Source: Capsaspora owczarzaki ATCC 30864 (Eukaryota; Opisthokonta; Filasterea). Taken from it: a stretch of 64,000 nt of DNA. The translations under genes were made by a program, and so were the position numbers. The DNA lies in contig NW_011887300.1 in the NCBI RefSeq assembly GCF_000151315.2, forward strand, positions 747,310-811,309, written 5' to 3'. Below the pieces are notes generated by a model. That model searched no databases. It saw only the letters and a program-made list of their open reading frames with translations, and was not told the origin of the DNA. Shown here in pieces: positions 33,002-43,627 of this stretch; position 1 is the first letter of the stretch; each line of letters opens with the position of its first letter.

Positions 33002-33326
33002 TTTGTGACTTCCCTGCTTACCATCAAGAAAAGCTACAATGCAATAGCTCGCGGCTCAGCAACCCGTCCACCTCGGTCGATTGATCCGAATGATGGAAGA
33101 TGGTGTGTGACTTTGTACGACATTGGTGGTGTGTGTCGATAAGCCAGGCAATGTTACTGAGCTGCTGCTCCTCACTCAACTCGACTCGTCTCTGTTGATT
33201 TCCAACCTCCCTTTTTTTGCAAGATCCAACCTCATCCCAATGTACCAATCAATAATTCACAACAAGCACTGGACGATCACTCCCTTTCTCCCAAAGTCAT
33301 AACAATCGGCTACTGAACAAAAAGTC

Positions 33327-34313
33327 ATGCTTGCTGCTGCTGCTGCGTCCACGCGTCGCTCCCTGTCGACCTCTGCCTCTGCGTTGTCCGCTGCGACTGG
33401 CGCAAAGCCTGCCGTTGGGTTTATTGGACTCGGCAACATGGGCAAGCACATGGCGCGCAACCTGCTTCGTGCTGGGTACCCTGTGATTGTCAACGACGTG
33501 AACGAGGCGCCCGTGCGTGATCTCGCGAGCGAGGGTGCGCGCCCAGCAGCCACCCCGCGCGCAGTCGCAGAGCAGGCCAGGAACATTGTCACCATGCTGC
33601 CGTCCAACCCCCACGTCAAGGGCGTCTACTACAACGCAGGTGGCATCTTCGAGGCGCTCCAGAAGGACTCGCTCCTGATCGACGCGTCCACCATCGATCC
33701 GTCCATCTCACGCGCGATCGCAAAGGACGTCGTTGCAAAGAACCTGGCAAGCGCCTTCATTGATGCCCCAGTCTCCGGTGGCGTCGGTGGCGCTGAGAAG
33801 GGCACCCTCACCTTTATGGTCGGCGGCGAGAAGTCCGCCTTCGACCGCGCGCAGCCCTTGTTGCAGGCGATGGGCAAGAACATTGTGTACTGCGGTGCTG
33901 CAGGCAACGGCCAGGTCGCAAAGCTGTGCAACAACCTCCTGCTCGCCATTTCCATGGCTGGCACCAGCGAGGTCATGAATCTCGGCGTTACCATGGGCCT
34001 CGATCCCAAGCTGCTTGCAGGCATCATCAACACGAGCTCGGGTCGCTGCTGGTCCAGCGAAGTGTACAACCCGTTCCCGGGCGTCATCGAAGGCGTCCCG
34101 TCCAGCCGCGATTACAACGGCGGCTTTGGATCAAAGCTCATGCTCAAGGACGTCAACCTCGCCCTCGACGCTGCCAAGGGCGCCAACGCCCCGACCCCAA
34201 TGGGCTCCCGCGCCAAGGAAATCTACGACACCGTCACTGCTGACGCCCAGCTCAGCGAGAAGGACTTTTCCGTTGTGCTTCGTTATCTCCAGCAGCTCAC
34301 CCGCCGTTCGTAA
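33327..34313 (+). CDS. HIBADH: 3-hydroxyisobutyrate dehydrogenase, mitochondrial
   Basis: A single intronless exon encodes 328 residues. The first ~25 residues (MLAAAAASTRRSLSTSASAL) are a classic mitochondrial presequence with Arg and Ser and no acids. The beta-hydroxyacid dehydrogenase pattern follows: VGFIGLGNMGKHMARNLL (NAD-binding glycine loop), IDAPVSGGVGGAEKGTLTF (substrate-binding), GNGQVAKLCNNLLLAISM (catalytic Lys), and KDVNLALDAAKG near the end. The enzyme oxidises 3-hydroxyisobutyrate to methylmalonate semialdehyde in valine catabolism. Length and all key residues are normal. It is one of the few intronless genes in the window. The frame is GC-richer at third positions than its neighbours, as expected for a highly expressed metabolic gene. 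Confidence 0.94.
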   Translation: MLAAAAASTRRSLSTSASALSAATGAKPAVGFIGLGNMGKHMARNLLRAGYPVIVNDVNEAPVRDLASEGARPAATPRAVAEQARNIVTMLPSNPHVKGVYYNAGGIFEALQKDSLLIDASTIDPSISRAIAKDVVAKNLASAFIDAPVSGGVGGAEKGTLTFMVGGEKSAFDRAQPLLQAMGKNIVYCGAAGNGQVAKLCNNLLLAISMAGTSEVMNLGVTMGLDPKLLAGIINTSSGRCWSSEVYNPFPGVIEGVPSSRDYNGGFGSKLMLKDVNLALDAAKGANAPTPMGSRAKEIYDTVTADAQLSEKDFSVVLRYLQQLTRRS

Positions 34314-35972
34314 ACCAAGATAAAGCGGGGTGGTTGTTGAGGGGCAGCACACCAGCCACCACCAAGCGAGCCGATTTCGTGAAGGGTGATGTTGTTTTGG
34401 TTTGTGTGTGTGGATGTGCCGTTCTGCTAGATATGCAGTTGGGTTGATTAAACTTTACAATCATCACACTGCAAACCTTCATTGTTGACGAAAACACGGC
34501 GAGAACTGCGAAAGAGTGCTCAGGCTGCCTTGTTGTTTGTCGCCCTACCTTGCTGAATCCTGGAATGCAAGGGGCGCGGTAAGCGGTAGGACAAGGCGAG
34601 CACCCAAGCCCGTCATCAGTCGTACAATCTGCGGGCAGCACTGAGCACCTGGCCAGATTTCCAGCATCGGAAATTTTCCCATCACTGACCCTTCACCACA
34701 AAGTTGTGTCATTGCGTGTGTGTGCGGTTTGCACTTGTTCGAGCTTTGGTTCAGAGTGCAACGGCAGATCCATGCACAGTTGTCGGTTTCTTTGTTTTTG
34801 GTGTGATTCGTGACATTCTTCCTTTGTAACCTACGTCATCCATTGTAACACGGACTGTGGCTGGCGTTGGGTGGCCGGTGGCTTGGCGAAATTGTTTGTT
34901 TCGACATTTTGTTTTGTTTCGCTGTCCTTCAGCTCGCTTCTTCTCCCCCTTTCCCTCGCTGGTTCTCCCTCGCTGGTTCTCCCCCCCCCCCGTTACTCTT
35001 TCGGATGATTCGATGTTCCTTGACCAACCGTGACACTCTGTGTTTTCCCAACTTCCCAATCCGTGATCAAATTACTCTTCTTTTCATTTTTCTGGTTTTT
35101 TCCCTTTTAGCTGATTTACTTGTAACGCTCAACCATAATTCTTGCCGCTCGCTCTTGCTGCTCTTCCCCGCCTCTGTCTATTGAATCGCTGTCTGTGCTC
35201 TCTGCGTTTCTTCCTCATTCCTTTCGCTCTTCCATTTTCCCTATCTTCCGTTCCAGCAATGGAATGGCGAGAGATGATGCATCATCCGGGAACAGCGAAC
35301 CGTTGTCGTGGTTGGTTTCATATCGCCCGTCTTCGATTCGCTATTTCTCTTCAACCTTCCCGCTTCCTCGCTCTCATCGGATTCGCGCCCGTTTCTCAAT
35401 ATCAACTCCATCGACTCTTCATCTTCAATCCATTCCTTCCTCATTCCACGATTCCCACAATTTTAGCGAAACAGAATAAACAAAGCTGGACACGCAGCCA
35501 ACAAAACAAGTAAACGAAAAAAGAGAAAGAACGAGATTCGCTTGCGGTTTACACCAAAATACAAAAGAAGGTCTATTGAGCGCATGCATCGACGTGCGTC
35601 CACCGCGAGAACTCTGATGTGTGTTGTGGTTTGCATGGATGGATGGAGATGGAGGGGGAGTATCCTTTGGTCCAAGATGCGCACTCGCACAGGGAGGGGG
35701 AAGCAGAAGGGCACAGGGGAATCACACCGAGAAACAAAAATCGACCGTTCGATCTCAGTCGTGTCGCTTCTGGGGGTGGGGTTTTCTGGTTCTACTTCTT
35801 GTTTTTTTGTCTTTCTTTTTTTTTTCGACTTGATGTCGCAGGACAGAATTGACGTGGAACACCTCGAAATAAAAAAAAAAAACCTGAAAAAATTCGATGC
35901 GTCATGTCTTGTTCTCTGGTTTGATCGTTCGCTGCTCGCCGTGTGTCTTGAATGCGCGTCGGTCCACTCCTC

Positions 35973-36009
<37 letters not shown>

Positions 36010-36707
36010 CACACACACATTCTCACACTTCCAACACGCGCTGATGCTCGTAATAGCAATCGAAACAAAGTTATGAGTTTATCCAAACCAACATTTTGAA
36101 GTTCAGTCTTCTTTTTATTCGTTTCTCCATTTTTTTTTTTAATTTGTTGTTTCGCTTGTGAGTTTCTCACACCCATTCCCCCCACACTCACCCTCCGCCC
36201 TTCTATTTCGCCTCTGATCTTCCTCCATCCCACCATCAACGCGCTTGATCCTCCCCCCTGCTTCTCCTCCTTCTTCGACGTGCTTGGGGCTGACACTGCG
36301 CGACTCACAAAACAACCCGCAGAAACAAGCCCATGTCTGCCAATCGATTGGCAAATCTGAAATGGAAATTGTTGTTCTGTGGGCTGTGGTTTTTGCTTGC
36401 GGCTGTCAACAACACGAACAAAAAAGGAAAATACACCGACAAAAATGCAACACAAAACAGTGCACACAAAACAACAAACTGGTTTGCATGTCATGGGAAA
36501 ATGCCCAAACCGCAACTCCCGTTTGGGGTTTTTTTGGACGAGGTTTTTTTTGTTTGGTTTTTTTTTTTTTTGTTCTCCCACATTCTTCGTATCCGTCTTG
36601 GCATCGACATACATTGACTAACTTTGATGTTGAATGTTGGTCTCTTTTTGCGATAGATCGAGCAGGCAAAACGTTATTTGTTTGTTCTTCCTCATTGCCC
36701 TACAATA
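34314..36707. other. Long gene-poor, pyrimidine-rich leader upstream of the M60 peptidase
   Basis: 2.4 kb without a credible gene. The first ~400 bases are the 3' side of HIBADH. From about 34880 the plus strand is T/C-rich, with C runs near 34981 and T runs at 36128, 36544 and 36560. A CA microsatellite lies near 36000. ORFs called here are Ser/Phe/Lys-rich and lack any domain. An acceptor-like tttttgcgatag at about 36657 shortly before the ATG at 36708 could end a 5'-UTR intron. Confidence 0.55.
35972..36019. repeat. (CA)n microsatellite
   Basis: About 23 CA units with one break, in the leader region of the M60 peptidase gene. Confidence 0.95.
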
Positions 36708-39700
36708 ATGAAGCAACCCGCTCTGGTGCTTCTGGCGCTGGTCGCCTGCATGGTGCAGATGCACACTGCGCAAACTCAAGCCACGAAAGTCGACGACGCC
36801 CTCGCGGCCATCAACGGCATGTCTGACAAGGCAACCCTGATTCTCGCGCTGACGAACGGCGTCGCGATCGACTACACCCCGTCCAACTCCAACCAGCTCG
36901 TCCAGTTCAACCGCATCGAAAAGATCACCCCGGTTTTGATCGGCCAGACCTATCTTATGGCCGGCGTTGGTTTGGATGCAACCACAAACACCCGCGTTGG
37001 TGTCTTTGGCTTTGATCCTTGGATCTCGTCTGCGCCGGTTGAAGTCAAGAACACCACCAGCCGTGTCATCGCGTGGCTTCTCACCAACAGCGCGGACTAT
37101 GCAGCAGCGAGGGCCGCCAGTCGTACAGTGACCGTGTCTTTCATCTCCAATAGCTGGGTCAACACATTCAAGTCGTTCTTCCCCAATTGGACGGTCAACG
37201 TGTGCAACCTGCAGTCGAATCTGACGGCATGTCTCGCAACGGGTGAGCTCCACATCATGTCTGGCAGTGGAACACCCACCGTGGACGTCAAGTCTTTCTT
37301 CCGCGCTCGCATTAATGCTGGCTTCCCATGCTTGTACTATCCCGATCATTAAATTTCGACCCCCCCTCTTTTTTTCACTTTTTCGCCCTCCCTGGGACCT
37401 GTGTTGCTTTCCGTCTCGCCCGCGGAATGTTCATTCATGGTACGGTGTACCAGACACATTTTAGAAGTGAAGCAGCGGGCTGGGAGTTAAGATTCGAAGC
37501 GAGAACAGACAAAAATGAAACTCAAAAAAACAGAAAAAGAGCGGATTTTTTGCCCAATTTTCACAAAGCATTACATGGCACACAAACAACGTGTCGCAGC
37601 GCCTTCGCTCCACTTCAGTACTTGGTATAACCACCATTGGCATCTATCACAGCTTGAATGCGGCGCGGCATCGATGAAATGAGATCGCGGCAGACCTCTG
37701 GCGTGAGCACTTCTTCGTAGACCGCTTGGAAGCGTTCCCACAACGCGGCCTTGCTCTTGATCTCCCTCTCCTGGTAGATCTTGTTCTTGACCATGTTCCA
37801 CGCATTTTCGATGGGGTTGAGGTCGGGAGAGTTCGCAGGCCAGTCCAGGACGGTGATCTGATTGGTTTCGAACCACTTCGCCACATCTTTTCTTTTGTGA
37901 CAAGGGGCATTGTCATGCATGAAAATCATCTCGTTTTTGTTGTTCCACACGCGAATGCTTGCTAGCAACTCGCTCTCCAAAACTGAGAGGTAGGTGTCGC
38001 CGTTCATGACGTCGCCGACCTCGCAGAAAAGCGAAATTCCGAAACGAGAGATGGCGCCCCAAACATTGATATGGCCACCGCCGAACTTGACCGTGCCCTG
38101 CACGCATCGATCGGTCAACGTTTCGCCAACCAGACGCCATACACGACCACCGTTGTTGTTCCTGTAGAGATAGAGAGCAGTCTCGTCGGAGAAGACGACC
38201 CTCAGCCAGTCATCGACGGTCCAATGCTGATGAGCGAGTGCAAAGGCCAAGCGTCGCTCTTTGTGTGTCTCTTTCAAGAGGGCTTTTTTGACCTTCGCTC
38301 CGTTGACAAGTCCTGCACCATGCAGCACCCTTCTTATCGTGCATGGAGAGACACGAACTTTGGACAATGTGCGCATAGTGGCGGCCACTTCGGGTGCGGT
38401 GTCGGACTCATCGAGGAGGATCTGTGCTACAATGTTGTTGCGGTGAAATGACTTGAGCTTGCTGGGGCGACCGGGGCGGGGGCTGTCGCTCGTCGTCGCC
38501 CTTCCCGAGAAACGTTGGGTGATGCTGATCACTGTAGAACGTGGGAGGTGAAGCTGGGTGGCGATCTTGTTGTAGGAGAGGCCAGCATTTCGCAACGCGA
38601 GCACTTGACCGCGGACGACCTCCCTGGGCATCTTGTCCAGCACGGGCAGCGGTCTTTTTGGTGAAGTTGGACGCAGCCATACCGGGGGCTGTCTGGGAGC
38701 CACGCGGGACGTGGACTGACTGCGTGTGCGAGTCATGCGCACAAAAAGACTGAACCCAAACCAAAATTTGGGCGGGAAAAGTGAATTTTTTGAGTTTCCT
38801 TATATTTTTTATTTTGCTCGCTGCTGCTCTGATATGACTCACAACCCCCGCTCCCGGTGTTCATCAGACGTTCGGTACACCGTACCATGAATGAACATTC
38901 CGCGGGCGAGACGGAAAGCAACACAGGTCCCAGGGAGGGCGAAAAAGTGAAAAAAAGAGGGGGGGTCGAAATTTAATGATCGGGATAGTACATTCATCAA
39001 GCTGGCTGGGGTGACGACTCGATGGGCGGCTCAAGGGCTTTTGATATCGCGCCATTCCCGTACGGCGGCACTTGGTGGGAACAGCAACGCATCCAGGTGC
39101 CAAATACCGTGGCTGCCATCAACACCAAGATTGGCGTCCAGTACTTGTACTCTGATGTCAAGGATCTGCTGACCAAGTACAAGAACAACGGATTCACCTT
39201 CAATCTTGCACTTTGCGACGACGACACATGCACAAAAGACCCAAAGTTTGGTTCGGAGCTGCTGACCCCTGCCAATCGCGTCCGAAGCCTGATTACAAAC
39301 TTGGAGTCGGCAGGAGTCTCCCCTGTCGAAGACCCCACATCTCCTGTCATGCAGCAGCTCATTCTCGCCGGCGATGAACTCCGCGCACAAGTCAAGTTCC
39401 CTCTCAATGTGGGCAACTCGTCCTTGGCGTGGGCCCGCAATGTGATTGCCGACAACTTTGCCATTTCTCTGCGGTCCTCCGGCGTGGCGCAAGCTGATCT
39501 CGGTGATTTCAACCGCGTTTTGAATGGCACTGTTCCTCGTTTGACCAAGAACCTAACTTTCAAAACGCGTGCCTACACTGCGACCCAAAGCGCGACCGTC
39601 AGCCAGGCTTCTGGTGAAACCATCATCATCACACGCACTGACTCTGTCTCCACCACTGGCCAGGTTACTGTCCACATCAACCACATTCGCGCCAACACAC

Positions 39701-41466
39701 ACGCTTACCGTGATCACACGTCCAACCGCCCGTACTATTTGTGGGGAAACTCCATCCCACTGCCTGCCAATGTGCCCGTCAAGATCAACAACCCGTACGG
39801 TGGCGTCATTTACGTGACCGTTCCCCCGTCCACCAGTGGCACCGTGCAAAACGTACAGATCAAGTTTGAAAATGTCGTCCAGCACCCAGTGTATGACGCC
39901 ATTGCCGGCGGATCTGTTCAGCCGTTCATCGACGCCGTCAACAGCAAAGTTTATGGCTCTGCCGAAATCCTGATGCCGCAGCTGCAAGTCAACATTTACT
40001 TCCAGCGTGGGCCTCAATCCCTGAAGGACTCGAGCTACGCCTACAAGGTCGGCTCGGTCACAAACTACAACGTGACCAAATTCATGACCTACACCCGCCA
40101 GTACCTCTACGAATATCACTATGCGCTTGCTGGCTTTACCTCGGTCGAAGTCCCCTACCCGCCGATTGCTGGCATCCCCGAGAAGGCAGCTGCTTTTGGC
40201 TTGCGTGGCATGAACTACACCGGACCTCAACATGTTCTGACAAGCGTGCAATTTATGAACTCGGATTGGTACTCGCAGTGCGGCGCTGGCTGCTCTGGCA
40301 ATCCCATCGACCTTGACTGGGCATTTGCTCCTCATGGCTGGGGTGAGCACCACGAGCTTGGCCACAACATTCAGTACGGCCGCTTCAAAATCAACGATGA
40401 CGCTTCCGGTGAAGTCTCGAACAACATCTTCCCGTTGTCTGTCAACTATGCTCGCGCGCGTGCTGGTGACCAAGTGGCCCTCCGGAGTGACCGATCTGAG
40501 ATTCCCGACCGCATTCAGACCATGAAGAATGCCATCGCCAACGGTCAGACGCCGACGGAGGCCGGCCTTACACCCGCCGATCTGCAATTCTACGAAACGC
40601 TCATCCTCTCGGGCTCGGATACTTGGGCACGAGACGGATCCCAGATTGCCGGCACCAACTACTGGACACAAGACGGATTCCAGATCATCCCGATGCTCTA
40701 CCTCATGTCGCGCAACATTGATGCCGAGAAGAACTGGACTGCCGCTCGCGACAACTACGGCCTCAGCCTCTTTGACTCGACCTCCATTCCAGCCAACGAT
40801 TTCATGGTCATGGCCTTCTCGTGGCTGAACCGCCGCGATTACCGCTCCTTCTTCTGGGCGTGGGGCCACAGTTGGTCTGAGAAGGCCAACCAGCAGATCG
40901 AGCTGTACAATTTTGAACACCAGCCCACCATCTTCCGGTGGCCCAACGTCACCTATCTGAACATTGCGAAAGATACGGTGGCCTTCCCGAATGACCCGTA
41001 CCGTCCCGATGCCAATACCAGCGGCGGATCTTCCGCAAATGCTGCCCTCATTGGGGGCATTGTTGGAGGTGTCGTTGCACTTCTTCTGCTCGTCATTCTT
41101 GCCGTCGTGATTGTTCGCCGTCGTAGGAGCTCGCCAAAGCCGGCGTCTTCCAAGAAGTCTAGTGCCGTGGGTGGCCAGTCCGTCGAGTATCTCAAAGATG
41201 CGGAGACCGTTGCGATGACCGCGCCCGCCACGTCACCTCGCCGAAATGCCCCGGTCCCTCCGACTGGCGCGGGCGGTGCTGCAGCAGCTGGCAAGACATT
41301 CCGCGCCCTGTACGACTACAAGCCGCAATCTGTGGACGAACTTGCGCTTTCTGTTGGTGATGTCGTGATTGTTTCGCATACTGACACTGATGGCTGGTCC
41401 CATTGCAAGCACAAGGGCACCAGTCGCTCTGGCGTTGCTCCCGCGAGCTATTTGCAGGAAATGTAA
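36708..41466 (+). CDS. M60-like metallopeptidase, transmembrane, with cytoplasmic SH3 domain; interrupted by a Tc1/mariner element
   Basis: The coding sequence runs 36708..37336 and resumes at 38991..41466; between lies a transposon with one copy of the TA target. The two parts agree in phase (629 + 2476 nt = 1,035 codons), reading LY across the junction. Residues 1-25 are a signal peptide (MKQPALVLLALVACMVQMHT). The ectodomain holds FAPHGWGEHHELGHNIQYG (about 655-672), the HExxH zinc site of M60/enhancin-like gluzincins, with a downstream Glu in DASGEVSNNIF. Known M60 proteins cut mucin-type glycoproteins. A TM helix lies at about 893-915 (IGGIVGGVVALLLLVILAVV) with RRRR after it. The C-terminal ~56 residues are an SH3 domain (FRALYDYKPQSVDELALSVG, then DGWSHCKHKG and GVAPASYLQEM). 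As sequenced, the allele carrying the element should end 16 nt inside it, at a TAA in its inverted repeat. Confidence 0.85.
37337..37451 (+). repeat. Left terminal inverted repeat of the Tc1/mariner element
   Basis: Begins CTATCCCGATCATTAAATTT and ends GGTACGGTGTACC. The reverse complement is found at 38874-38988 with no mismatch seen. Confidence 0.95.
37615..38736 (-). CDS. Tc1/mariner-type DD34E transposase
   Basis: A single frame of 373 residues from ATG at 38736 (a GTG two codons upstream is not needed). The N-terminal half has paired helix-turn-helix DNA-binding segments: PREVVRGQVLALRNAGLSYN, then IATQLHLPRSTVISI, a GRPSKL AT-hook-like link, then TLSKVRVSPCTIRRVLHGAG. The catalytic triad is Asp in RVVFSDETALYLY, Asp in MIFMHDNAPCHK and Glu in DLNPIENAW. 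There are exactly 34 residues between the second Asp and the Glu, which is the Tc1 signature (DD34E). PANSPDLNPIENAW is nearly the Tc1 consensus. The enzyme cuts and pastes the element at TA sites. No stop or frameshift is present, so it may be active. Confidence 0.95.
   Translation of the reverse strand: MTRTRSQSTSRVAPRQPPVWLRPTSPKRPLPVLDKMPREVVRGQVLALRNAGLSYNKIATQLHLPRSTVISITQRFSGRATTSDSPRPGRPSKLKSFHRNNIVAQILLDESDTAPEVAATMRTLSKVRVSPCTIRRVLHGAGLVNGAKVKKALLKETHKERRLAFALAHQHWTVDDWLRVVFSDETALYLYRNNNGGRVWRLVGETLTDRCVQGTVKFGGGHINVWGAISRFGISLFCEVGDVMNGDTYLSVLESELLASIRVWNNKNEMIFMHDNAPCHKRKDVAKWFETNQITVLDWPANSPDLNPIENAWNMVKNKIYQEREIKSKAALWERFQAVYEEVLTPEVCRDLISSMPRRIQAVIDANGGYTKY
38874..38988 (-). 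repeat. Right terminal inverted repeat of the Tc1/mariner element
   Basis: Exact reverse complement of 37337-37451, followed by the second TA target copy at 38989-38990. Confidence 0.95.
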
Positions 41467-41757
41467 ACAAACGGTTGCGGAGGTCTTGTTTTTGCTGTGG
41501 CGTTTTCCCCTTGTTGATAGTCTGAATTGTGATGCATGCTGATGCTCAAAATCGTTGTGATTCCACACGAATACATCAAACATTCAAGCTCATAAAGCTC
41601 AATTAGCGCTCAAAGACAACAAAAGCAGAACCGAAACGCAGGCATTAGTTAGTCGCAGGCATTAGTTAGTTTTGTGGTGTTTTGTTTTTGTGGGTCTTTG
41701 TAGTTTTGGTTTGTTCTTCAGCAACGACATTAAACAAGCCACAGGCCAGCGAGATAA

Positions 41758-43152
41758 TTAGGTCGAGGATTCATCCACATGAGCCTCATTCATTTCGAGC
41801 AAGGTGGTCAGCGTCGTGTCTGCGTTGCCGTTGTTGGAGTCGAGAATGCTGCGAATGACTTCCAAGTCCAGGTTGGGGAACATGGTGCGCAACTCCAATG
41901 CCTGCTGGTTCCTCTGCGCATCGTCTTGCTGTGGCGAAGGCTGAGTGTTGTACCGCATGGGCTGCTGTGGCTGGTACATCATGGGTGGCGGTTGCTGTGG
42001 CATGATGATTGTCGGCACAGATCCGTAATCCGCTGGATCGAATAGATCACCGCTCGAATACACGACCGGGTTTGCCTGCAAGATTGCGCCGGGCTGTCAC
42101 AATTCAACAACCAAGCAATCACACACACACAGGTAAATTGTCGTTAGAGTGTTGTTCCACAAAGAGAGAAAAAAAAAAAGCAACACGTCGCCTCGACCTC
42201 GATGCTTCTTACCAAGAATGTGAGATCCAGCTGAATGCTGCCTTCGCTGGGGTTTTTGCCTTGCAGGTCGTACGGGCGGGTGGGGACATTGCGTTGAGTG
42301 AAGGCTTCCTCCAGATTGATTGTGCAGTGCGCGATCGCCTTGTCGCTCGTCATGCCCTGCTCCGTGTCAAGCCACACCACATTGGCACACACCAAGCGTC
42401 ATCCCAAGATCGCAAAAAGTGTCAGTCAAAATAGCTCAGCTCGTTCGCACGTTTGGCATGATTTCCCCTTGTTCTGAGCAGCACAGCCAAAAACAAGCTG
42501 TAGTCTACTGCAGTTTTCCAGGCGTCTCCTTTGCTTTGGGCTCACCTCGTCCATAATGGTCAGCACCAAGTGTGAATGTCCGTTCGGGACAGTCCTGGTT
42601 GGCAGATCACAAAACGCACAAACGCAGTGAGATTTCCAGTGGGGGAGCGGGAGCGGTGCAGACGTCATCAAAATCGGAGAATCGCTCGCTTTAGTAAGAG
42701 CGATCGCTCATAAAACAGCAACAATTCTCCTACTGATTTCTCTTCATCATTCCCACTTCGACTACCCTTTTCTTCACTTTTTTCGCATTTTTTTTTCAAA
42801 TTTTGTTGTCTTCGATTTTTTGTTCATACAGGCTGACTGTCTGGTTCCATCGCGGGTTCTTGTCGCCCTTGGTGGCCGTGGCTGAGCGTGCAGAGCGGCC
42901 TGCAATCTGCAGCTGGACGAACGGGTCCATCTTGAGCAAGCTGTAGCTCTTGACCAGCACCGCGTCGCGCAGGAAGACGTTCAGAACGCCCCATCGCAGC
43001 GGACCGCCCGACCCGTCCATCCCACCCGCACCGCCGTAGGGATTGAACTGCTGCGGGTGATGCTGCGGAGGATACGCAGCGTGCTGCTGCTGGAGTTGCT
43101 GCGGCGTCGGAGTGATTGTCAGGAAATCCGGTGCAAGTCCGCCTCGCGACAT
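41758..43152 (-). CDS. TOLLIP: TOLLIP homologue (C2 domain plus CUE domain)
   Basis: Four exons, 43152..42830, 42594..42546, 42356..42213 and 42093..41758, encode 283 residues (human 274). The N-terminus GGLAPDFLTITPTPQQLQQQ matches the TOLLIP signature ELPQDFLRITPT. The C2 domain covers about 45-170: WGVLNVFLRDAVLVKSYSLL, then MDPFVQLQIAG, then KGDKNPRWNQTVSL, LTVPNGHSHLVLTIMDE and IAHCTINLEEAF. A Pro/Gln/Met-rich linker follows, then the C-terminal CUE domain (LELRTMFPNLDLEVIRSILD with LTTLLEMNE), which binds ubiquitin. Known TOLLIP binds phosphoinositides and ubiquitin to sort endosomal cargo and dampens Toll/IL-1 signalling in animals. Only the trafficking role can be presumed here. The exon 3 acceptor was set by homology. 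Confidence 0.92.
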
Positions 43153-43627
43153 TGTGTGTAGAGATGCTGTATGATGAAGAAATAGGATGAGCTTTGGAAA
43201 CTGGGATTGGAAGAGTGGACGAGTGGATGAAATATGGGATTTGAAGAGGAGATCTAAAGTCTGGGGAAAATGGGGGGGGGGACGGTGGGAACGCCAACAA
43301 CGAAAGCCGCTGAGAAATAGACACTGGATTTGCTCAGATTCAGATTATTCGGAAGGAAGGAAGGAAAGCGGGAGATTTTGGCTCGAAGGCGAATCGAGTG
43401 GGCGGTTGCAGGTTTGGCAAAGGTTGAATCAGCATTGTAGATTGGCTGTCGAGTTTCCTTCCGTCCAAGCACAAACTGTCCTTCACTGCTTGGAGTAGGA
43501 AGGCTCTCGTTCATAAGAGTAGAATACGCTGCACATCATAAGGTTTGAGCGAACGAACAATCTGTACAAAACAATCACAACATGCTGTGCAAATACTAAG
43601 ATTTCCAACTTCAACTTTGACTCCAAC
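43153..43627. other. Spacer between TOLLIP and the epimerase gene
   Basis: 475 bases upstream of TOLLIP and downstream of the epimerase, both minus strand. Purine-rich stretches and a short GGAAGGAAGGAA run near 43354. No gene seen; it should contain the TOLLIP promoter. Confidence 0.5.

Larger units (their letters stand above)
37337..38988 (-). mobile_element. Tc1/mariner DNA transposon, complete, with TA target duplication
   Basis: 1,652 bases flanked by TA on both sides (37335-37336 and 38989-38990) and bounded by 115-bp inverted repeats that are identical by eye, including a 7-C and a 7-T run. It carries one uninterrupted transposase on the minus strand. Perfect terminal repeats, an open transposase and an otherwise in-frame host gene all say the insertion is recent. 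It lies inside the M60-SH3 coding sequence. Confidence 0.95.

Noticed and set aside
35463-36614. 383-residue minus-strand ORF
   Set aside because: Lys/Arg/Phe-rich translation of the pyrimidine-rich leader and the CA repeat; no domain.
34314-36707. Search for a hidden gene in the largest gap
   Set aside because: No frame with domain motifs or plausible exon chain was found; only microsatellite and pyrimidine tracts.
37337-38988. Possible retroelement or virus-like element
   Set aside because: Terminal inverted repeats, TA duplication and a DD34E transposase make it a plain Tc1/mariner DNA transposon; no reverse transcriptase, capsid or LTR is present.
39553-40920. 455-residue minus-strand ORF
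   Set aside because: Antisense shadow of the M60 peptidase ectodomain.
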